Assembly: GCA_002763335.1 (NCBI GenBank)
Contig: PEYS01000051.1
Span: 1-10,129, forward strand
Origin: Candidatus Woesearchaeota archaeon CG08_land_8_20_14_0_20_47_9
Lineage (GTDB): Archaea > Nanobdellota > Nanobdellia > Woesearchaeales > CG1-02-47-18
Direction of reading: 5' to 3'
DNA: 10,129 bases
Positions 6,191-10,129 of this stretch are shown here, piece by piece (position 1 is the first letter of the stretch; every line of letters begins with the position of its first letter). Both the position numbers and the translations under genes were made by a program. A model generated the notes under the pieces. That model ran no database searches and was not told where the DNA came from. It was given only the letters and a program-made list of their open reading frames with translations.

Positions 6191-6793
6191 ATGAAAGACA
6201 ACACCAAACCACCAATAAGCAGAAGCGACTTTACAAAGCTCCGAGATTCAATGCAGCAAGATGATGCTGCCCGTGAGAAGGCAATAAAAAAGGGCAGGGA
6301 TGTCATAAAGCTCTCGAAGAGGATCATATACAGCATACACAGGAGTGACATGGGCACTGCTGCAAAGGCGATGGCAGCCATCAAGAAAGAGGTAAGAGAG
6401 CTAGCGTCAATAACCAGGGGGCATGAAGTGCTTAGCTTTGGGGGCTTTTACAGGGCAGCAATTGCAGAGTATGTTGAGGCAGCATGCCTCTTCCACTTTA
6501 TTCAGGACAACAGGCTTGTCTCATCAGCAGAGCTTAGTGCAGAGGCTGAATCATACCTGCTTGGCTTATGCGACCTTGCAGGAGAGCTATCAAGACGGGC
6601 ATTCAATGCAGTGATTGAGGAAAAGCCTGAAGAGGCGACAAGGATAAAGGACTTCCTCTCAGAGATATACACAGAGCTGCTTATGTTTGACTTTTCAAAT
6701 GGGGAGCTGAGAAGGAAGTTTGACAGCGTAAAATACGAGCTGAAGAAGCTGGAAGCCTTAGCAGTTGAACTCAAGCTGAAGCAGAAGGTATGA
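6191..6793 (+). CDS. Translin/TRAX-family protein (C3PO-like RNase)
   Basis: Translin and TRAX are all-helical proteins that assemble into an octameric barrel (C3PO) which, in eukaryotes, cuts RNA including the RISC passenger strand and tRNA processing by-products; archaeal homologues form homo-octamers. The 200-residue length and entirely helical composition fit. The TRAX catalytic signature is present: E93 and E96 in AEYVEAACL, and D128 and E132 in GLCDLAGEL, corresponding to the acidic metal-binding residues of active TRAX, so it is predicted to be an active RNase rather than an inactive translin. The ATG at 6191 is chosen over an upstream in-frame TTG (6176) because the TATA box at 6161-6168 would start transcription at 6191. 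It is followed by gatC after 118 nt. The cellular substrate is unknown; tRNA or RNA turnover is the inference. Confidence 0.88.
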   Translation: MKDNTKPPISRSDFTKLRDSMQQDDAAREKAIKKGRDVIKLSKRIIYSIHRSDMGTAAKAMAAIKKEVRELASITRGHEVLSFGGFYRAAIAEYVEAACLFHFIQDNRLVSSAELSAEAESYLLGLCDLAGELSRRAFNAVIEEKPEEATRIKDFLSEIYTELLMFDFSNGELRRKFDSVKYELKKLEALAVELKLKQKV

Positions 6794-6804
6794 GGGCAGG
6801 TTGT

Positions 6805-6900
6805 TTTGGTTATTGGCTGTTAGCTATTGGTTAAGACGTGGGGGCTGTAGCCTAGCAAATTTGGGCGGGGCAAGGCTAAAAAAGATAAGCTAAAAAAAGA
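6805..6900. other. Translin-gatC intergenic region: TTGG-rich repeat, stem-loop and A-tracts
   Basis: At 6806-6833 the sequence contains spaced ATTGG/TTGG units (TTGGTTATTGGC, CTATTGGTTA) like those at 4922-4953 near DP2. TAGCCT (6848-6853) pairs with AGGCTA (6873-6878), extended through an A-A mismatch by GC/GC, forming a stem-loop. GCTAAAAAAGA (6876-6886) is then nearly repeated as GCTAAAAAAAGA (6889-6900). One of the A-rich stretches may serve as the gatC TATA-like element, but no strong box is present. GGGGCTGTAGCCTAGC resembles the start of a tRNA, yet no anticodon arm or T-arm follows. Confidence 0.4.
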
Positions 6901-6911
6901 CATGAGACAGA

Positions 6912-7142
6912 ATGAAAAAGATCAACAAGGGTAGGGTTGCAAGGGAAGCAAAGCAGATCATGGATAACTTTATCAAGGCACTTGGAAGGGTTGACCAGGA
7001 AATAAAGGTAGGCTTTGAAAGAGAGGAAGCCACAAGAAAGCCTGTTAAGGAGAAACCTGACTCTGAGTTTATAGAAGCGATGTTTAAAAACGCCCCTAAG
7101 AGTGACGGGGAGCATATAATTGCAGAGAAGGCGAAGTGGTAA
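6912..7142 (+). CDS. gatC: GatC subunit of the Asp-tRNA(Asn)/Glu-tRNA(Gln) amidotransferase (archaeal form)
   Basis: GatC is the small subunit that wraps around GatA and stabilises the GatCAB complex, which converts mischarged Asp-tRNA(Asn) and/or Glu-tRNA(Gln) to the correct amide. The 76-residue product is short but keeps the family pattern: an N-terminal helix (AREAKQIMDNFIKALGRVD), a charged linker, and the conserved C-terminal segment MFKNAPKSDGEHIIAEKAKW (57-76), which parallels the NAP-x-x-DGY-x-V/A-x-K ending of GatC proteins. gatA lies in the same window on the opposite strand, which supports the call. There is no clear Shine-Dalgarno (AGACAG before the ATG). The stop codon is embedded in the left arm of a perfect inverted repeat. 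Identification rests on this pattern from memory; gatB is not in the window. Confidence 0.72.
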   Translation: MKKINKGRVAREAKQIMDNFIKALGRVDQEIKVGFEREEATRKPVKEKPDSEFIEAMFKNAPKSDGEHIIAEKAKW

Positions 7143-7188
7143 GAATTTTAACTAACCTGCGCCTACGGCTACGGTTAGTTAAAATTCT
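7142..7188. repeat. Perfect 16-bp inverted repeat at the 3' end of gatC
   Basis: AGAATTTTAACTAACC (7142-7157) and GGTTAGTTAAAATTCT (7173-7188) are exact reverse complements separated by 15 nt, which contain a further GCC-TAC-GGC mini-hairpin (7162-7169 region). The first base is the last base of the gatC stop codon. It may act as a 3'-end stabilising or termination hairpin between gatC and vapB. Its inner CTAACC/GGTTAG ends match those of the hairpin at 710-735. Confidence 0.9.
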
Positions 7189-7218
7189 AATGTCGGAAAC
7201 ACCAGGCTAATCACTCTG

Positions 7219-7255
7219 TATATTTATTGTAAGTGTCGGATATAAATGTTGAGGG
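7219..7255 (+). promoter_or_regulatory. Promoter and ribosome site for vapB
   Basis: TATATTTA (7219-7226) predicts a transcript start near 7249. GAGGG (7251-7255) is a ribosome site just before the ATG at 7259, or 9 nt before the second ATG at 7265. The heptamer TGTCGGA occurs at 7191-7197 and again at 7234-7240, flanking the TATA box, and could be an autoregulatory site. Confidence 0.45.
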
Positions 7256-7258
7256 TTT

Positions 7259-7375
7259 ATGAAAATGAAGATCAGTGATTTAGCCGGTTCATGGAAGATG
7301 AGTGATGAGGAACGAGAGGAATTTATGAAAAGCTTAAAAGAAGGCTGGAAGAGATGGGAAATAAAATCTGCCTAG
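7259..7375 (+). CDS. vapB: VapB-type antitoxin (short form)
   Basis: This 38-residue protein begins MKMKISDLAGSWKMSDEE and continues EEFMKSLKEGWKRW. The ISDLAGSWKMSDEE...GW..W pattern is that of the toxin-neutralising C-terminal region of archaeal VapB antitoxins, which binds across the PIN-domain toxin VapC. The usual N-terminal DNA-binding fold (AbrB or ribbon-helix-helix) is absent. Either this is a naturally short antitoxin or the N-terminus has been lost; the TATA box and GAGGG directly upstream favour a genuine short gene. It overlaps the vapC remnant by 22 nt in a different frame, the typical translationally coupled antitoxin-toxin arrangement. Start could be 7259 or 7265 (MKISDL). Confidence 0.7.
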   Translation: MKMKISDLAGSWKMSDEEREEFMKSLKEGWKRWEIKSA

Positions 7376-7476
7376 ATACAGACTTTCTAGTTGACTTTCT
7401 TAGAGATAAAAAGGAAGAAGTAGATTTCATTAAAAAGAATGAGACAGACAAAGAGCTGGCTACAACATACACATAG
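7354..7476 (+). pseudogene. vapC: VapC toxin remnant (N-terminal third of a PIN domain)
   Basis: The frame encodes 40 residues, MGNKICLDTDFLVDFLRDKK at the start and KELATTYT at the end, then TAG. The opening strand-Asp motif ICLDTDFLVDFLR is the classic start of VapC PIN-domain ribonucleases, with D8 as the first metal-binding acid. Family members are about 125-140 residues; here the remaining catalytic acids are missing. Only 26 nt separate the stop from the convergent M20 gene, so the missing two thirds cannot be recovered in another frame: it was deleted, not frameshifted. The ATG overlaps vapB by 22 nt. The product should be inactive as a nuclease, though it might still bind VapB. Confidence 0.75.
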
Positions 7477-7502
7477 CAAACACATAGTCAATGACCGGAT
7501 CA

Positions 7503-8678
7503 TTACAACAGCAACTCAAACCCCGTAAGCACACATACCCTTGCAAATTCATAAAGTTCTTTAATATCAACTGATTCATTCGCAGCGTGGGCTGCATCCT
7601 CATCCCCAGGACCGAAGCCAATAGCAGGCACGCCTGCAAGTATCAATCGCTTAGCATCTGTTGCCCCTGATAAACCGATAAGCCTTGGCTTTATGCCAGC
7701 GACAACCTCAGCAGCCTTTGTCAGGCATTTTATAAGGGAGCTGTCCTTATTTGTTTCAGTTGGCTTCATCTCAAGCGTCTTTGATAGTGTGAAGCTGCAG
7801 CCCCTCTTTTTCTGCACCCGCAGGCAGAGCTGTTTAATCTCCCTTGTTATCCCTGAGGGCTTCTGTGATGGAAGGTATCTTATGTCAAGTGTTGCCTCGC
7901 AGGCGTCAGCAACCATGTTGGGGGCAGAGCCGCCATTTATCATGCCGGTGCTTATTGTGGGAGGTGAGAGCAGGGTATGTTTCTTGAAGCGCATCCTATG
8001 CTTTTCAAGGAGTGTGATCAGCTCAGCCATCGCATTTATGGCATTTACGCCTTTTTGCGGAGAAGCACCATGGGCAGCCTTGCCAATACACCTGACTGAG
8101 ATGCGCAGCACACCCTTTTCAGCAATGTCAATTGCATGCATATTATGGGCAGTATCAGCCACTACTGCGTAGTCTGGCTTAATAGAACGCCAGAGTTCTG
8201 AGTTAAACATGTACCCCAGACCTAGTTTTGAGCCGGATTCCTCGTCAGCCAGGGCAGCTATCACTAGGCTTCCCCTGAGTTTTGCTTCATACTGCTTCAG
8301 AATCAGTGCAGCTGCTATTAATGAAGCCAACGGCCCTTTATCATCAACAGAGCCTCTGCCATAGAGCCTGCCATTCCTGATTACTGGTTTAAAAGGATCG
8401 GTCTTCCATCCAGAGCCAGGAGCGACAGTATCAGTATGGGCTGCAAGCATAAGCCTAGGTCTCTTGCTGCCAATAAAGCCAATTATGCTTGCCCTGCCCT
8501 GCTCAGGCTCAATTATGTGACGCCTAATATTTGCCCCATCGAAGATGTTCTTAATAATTTCTACGATGGCAGCCTCATTGGATGCAACTGTCTTGAGCCT
8601 TATCATATCGCAGGCGAGGTCAACAAGGGCTTTCTTCTGGGAACTACTAAGATCTATTTCAGGAATCATTCTCATCAT
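7503..8678 (-). CDS. M20-family metallopeptidase (ArgE/DapE/acylase-like)
   Basis: M20 enzymes are two-zinc amidohydrolases that cleave acyl-amino acids or dipeptides in the cytoplasm. Taking the ATG at 8678 the protein has 391 residues, the normal family size. All active-site elements are visible: H81 and D83 (AAHTDTV), bridging D112 (VDDKGPLAS), catalytic base E146 and ligand E147 (ADEESGS), D175 (VVADT) and H364 (AAHAANES). The dimerisation (lid) domain lies between, from about residue 185 to 295 (GKAAHGASPQKGVNA, then GGSAPNMVAD). The frame stays open upstream to 8849, but that part lies inside gatA; GAGGT 5 nt before 8678 (8 nt before 8675) marks the true start. It overlaps the gatA end by 20 nt, so translation is probably coupled. 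Exact substrate (N-acetylornithine, succinyl-diaminopimelate, LysW-lysine or a dipeptide) cannot be told from sequence alone. Confidence 0.9.
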   Translation of the reverse strand: MMRMIPEIDLSSSQKKALVDLACDMIRLKTVASNEAAIVEIIKNIFDGANIRRHIIEPEQGRASIIGFIGSKRPRLMLAAHTDTVAPGSGWKTDPFKPVIRNGRLYGRGSVDDKGPLASLIAAALILKQYEAKLRGSLVIAALADEESGSKLGLGYMFNSELWRSIKPDYAVVADTAHNMHAIDIAEKGVLRISVRCIGKAAHGASPQKGVNAINAMAELITLLEKHRMRFKKHTLLSPPTISTGMINGGSAPNMVADACEATLDIRYLPSQKPSGITREIKQLCLRVQKKRGCSFTLSKTLEMKPTETNKDSSLIKCLTKAAEVVAGIKPRLIGLSGATDAKRLILAGVPAIGFGPGDEDAAHAANESVDIKELYEFARVCVLTGFELLL

Positions 8679-10059
8679 GCCTGACCTCATCCTGATACAG
8701 CTCAAAACAAGCAGCCATAACCCTGCACAGAAGATCTTCTGAGAATGCAGGGACAAATATCTGCAAGCCAACAGGTATGCTGTCAATGCAGCCTGCTGGC
8801 ACAACCCCTGCGCAGATGCCTGCAAGGCTGGCAGGGATCGTATAAGCATCGTATGCGTACATTGCCTCAGTGCTTATTCTTGTGCCAAACCTGTGTGGCA
8901 GCATGGGCGTGGTTGGCAGCATAATTACATCGCATGATTTAAATGCAGTGTCAAGAGCCTGGGCAATCAGCCTTCTGGCAGCAAGTGCCTTGCGGTAGTA
9001 TGTGCCATGATATTCTGCCCTGCTTATCTCCTTGCCTCCGAGAATACGCCTTAGAACCTCCTCACCACATACATCCTCAATCTTCTTCCCATACTTCCTT
9101 CCATCAAACTTCCTTGTGCTGGAGAACACCTCAACGTAAACTATCGGGTAGTATGTCTGCACTGCAAGGTCAACGTTCTTAAGGCTGACATTAACAATCC
9201 TTGATCCTGTCTTCTCAGAAAACTCTGATACACGCCCCTGTATAAGCCTGTAGATGCGCTTGTCAGTGCAGAGTTTCTCGAAGTCCGGGCTTAAGCCAAC
9301 CCTGAGTCTTGAGACAGGCTTCTTTATAGCCTGACTGTACCTTGGCACAGGCTTCTTGAATGTTACTGCATCCCTGATGCTGTGGCCAGCTATGACCTCA
9401 AGGAGAAGCGCTGCCCCTACTGTATCATTTGCAACAGGGCCTATAGTGTCAAGACTCATAGCCATATCCACTAGACCGTATCTTGAGACCCTGCCGTAGC
9501 TGGGTTTTATACCAATCACACCGCAATGAGAGGCAGGGTTCCTGATAGAGCCCCCTGTGTCAGATCCCAAAGCAAGGTCACAAAAGCATGCAGCAACAGC
9601 TGCCACTGGACCAGAGCTTGAGCCCCCGGGAATATGACCGGGCGCTCTTGGATTGTCAGTCTTGCCAAATGCAGAGCTCTCACCAGAAGCACCCATTGCA
9701 AACTCATCCATATTTGCCATGCCAATAATAATACCGTCCTCTGCCCTTACCCTGGCAATAACATCAGCGTCAAAGCCGGCAGTGTAGTTCTCAAGGGTTC
9801 TTGAGGCACAGTTTACAATCATTCCCTTAACTGAGATGATTGATTTTACTGCTATGGCAAGCCCTGCAAGCTTGCCTGCCCTGCCTTTTTTGATCTTCTT
9901 ATCCACCTCATCAGCCTGGGCAATGGCCTGCTGATTAATATGCAATATGGCATTAATATCCTTGTTCCTCGCATCAATCTCCTTAAGGGAATTTATGATG
10001 TTCTGCCTGGCTGTTAGCCTGCCTGATTTTATAGCCTTTAGCTTTTCGAGTGTGTTCAT
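8659..10059 (-). CDS. gatA: GatA, catalytic glutaminase subunit of the tRNA amidotransferase
   Basis: GatA releases ammonia from glutamine and passes it to GatB, which amidates Asp-tRNA(Asn) and/or Glu-tRNA(Gln). The 466-residue protein has the complete amidase-signature active site: catalytic Lys K72 (AVKSI), cis-Ser S147 in GGSSSG, and nucleophile S171 in GSDTGGSIRNPAS. The spacing of 75 and 24 residues equals that of characterised GatA enzymes. ARTLENYTAGFDADVI-like and DTIGPVANDTVGAALLL segments are also typical. The ATG at 10059 is preferred to an in-frame TTG at 10077 because GGGAGAT lies 5 nt before it. The 3' end overlaps the M20 peptidase gene. A stand-alone amidase is possible but less likely, given the gatC-like gene nearby. 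No gatB is seen; it may lie outside the window. Confidence 0.93.
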   Translation of the reverse strand: MNTLEKLKAIKSGRLTARQNIINSLKEIDARNKDINAILHINQQAIAQADEVDKKIKKGRAGKLAGLAIAVKSIISVKGMIVNCASRTLENYTAGFDADVIARVRAEDGIIIGMANMDEFAMGASGESSAFGKTDNPRAPGHIPGGSSSGPVAAVAACFCDLALGSDTGGSIRNPASHCGVIGIKPSYGRVSRYGLVDMAMSLDTIGPVANDTVGAALLLEVIAGHSIRDAVTFKKPVPRYSQAIKKPVSRLRVGLSPDFEKLCTDKRIYRLIQGRVSEFSEKTGSRIVNVSLKNVDLAVQTYYPIVYVEVFSSTRKFDGRKYGKKIEDVCGEEVLRRILGGKEISRAEYHGTYYRKALAARRLIAQALDTAFKSCDVIMLPTTPMLPHRFGTRISTEAMYAYDAYTIPASLAGICAGVVPAGCIDSIPVGLQIFVPAFSEDLLCRVMAACFELYQDEVRHDENDS

Positions 10060-10082
10060 GGTGTATCTCCCTTGCAATAAGT

Positions 10083-10092
10083 AAAAAAAATT
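10083..10092 (-). terminator. Candidate T-tract terminator upstream of gatA
   Basis: The minus strand reads AATTTTTTTT here, directly after the GC-rich hairpin at 10101-10129. Archaeal termination relies mainly on such U-tracts. The same T-run could alternatively serve as a weak TATA-like element for gatA, since it lies about 27 nt upstream of the ATG at 10059, although gatA also has a Shine-Dalgarno that must lie within the transcript. Confidence 0.4.
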
Positions 10093-10100
10093 CGCCTGCT

Positions 10101-10129
10101 CGGGGCTATCCCCGACTTAAAAGTCGGGG
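10101..10129. repeat. GC-rich palindrome with alternative pairings at the right edge
   Basis: CCCCGACTT (10110-10118) and AAGTCGGGG (10121-10129) form a perfect 9-bp inverted repeat with an AA spacer. The left arm can instead pair with CGGGG at 10101-10105 through a CTAT loop, so two hairpins compete for the same C-tract. On the minus strand the structure is followed, after 10 nt, by a run of eight T's (10090-10083), consistent with a transcription terminator of a gene beyond the window, ahead of gatA. The palindrome may continue past the edge. Confidence 0.6.

Noticed and set aside
6841..6900. tRNA-like 5' sequence GGGGCTGTAGCCTAGC
   Set aside because: No anticodon arm, T-arm or matching acceptor strand follows; the segment instead forms a simple stem-loop followed by A-tracts.
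7354..7502. Frameshifted but complete vapC
   Set aside because: There are only 26 nt between the stop and the convergent M20 gene, too little for the missing 85 or more residues in any frame.
8679..8849. N-terminal extension of the M20 peptidase frame
   Set aside because: It lies entirely within gatA, has no family similarity, and a good GAGGT ribosome site marks the start at 8678/8675.
1..10129. CRISPR array, insertion sequence, rRNA or phage genes
   Set aside because: No regularly spaced repeats, transposase motifs, terminal repeats with a transposase, or rRNA-like segments were found in either strand.

Overview
The window looks like chromosomal DNA from an archaeon, probably a DPANN-type lineage (Woesearchaeota/Pacearchaeota-like; this lineage is an inference). 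The main evidence is a complete gene for the large catalytic subunit DP2 of the archaea-specific replicative DNA polymerase D. Supporting evidence is an archaeal translin/TRAX-family gene, an archaeal-style GatC, a short VapB antitoxin, and TATA boxes with leaderless or near-leaderless starts instead of bacterial -35/-10 promoters. No rRNA, tRNA, CRISPR array, insertion sequence or intein was seen.

Layout. At 1-133 (minus) lies the 5' end of a small cysteine-containing protein that runs off the left edge. A near-symmetrical TATA element separates it from an AT-rich orphan gene at 209-559 (plus), which carries a perfect 21-bp in-frame tandem duplication. Positions 560-806 are non-coding, with several nested inverted repeats and a compact hairpin with tandem G-A mismatches, so a structured RNA is possible. 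At 807-1364 (plus) is an unusual basic protein with an AT-hook, fused to a TM2-like membrane domain. Its stop codon overlaps that of DP2 on the other strand. DP2 (4897-1361, minus) is preceded by an inverted repeat flanking its likely TATA box, then by a conserved archaeal winged-helix protein (5591-4986, minus) and a cysteine-rich, probably membrane-associated protein (6108-5629, minus). Divergent from that block are the translin-family gene (6191-6793) and gatC (6912-7142), both plus. gatC ends in a perfect 16-bp inverted repeat containing its stop codon. Next comes a vapBC module (7259-7476, plus) whose VapC toxin is cut to about 40 residues. The right third is a minus-strand pair, gatA (10059-8659) overlapping an M20 metallopeptidase (8678-7503). 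A GC-rich palindrome closes the window.

How the genes fit together. There are two functional themes. One is genome replication and chromosome handling: DP2, its conserved wHTH neighbour, and possibly the AT-hook/membrane protein. The other is RNA and translation: translin-family RNase, and GatC and GatA of the tRNA-dependent amidotransferase. gatC and gatA, usually adjacent, here sit convergently about 1.5 kb apart with the M20 gene and a decayed toxin-antitoxin locus between them, which suggests rearrangement at that spot. The most interesting items are the AT-hook/TM2 fusion, the structured 570-740 interval, the CTAACC/GGTTAG hairpins seen twice, the operator-like repeat around the polD promoter, and the truncated vapBC. 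I do not see a clearly new multi-gene defence or biosynthetic system.
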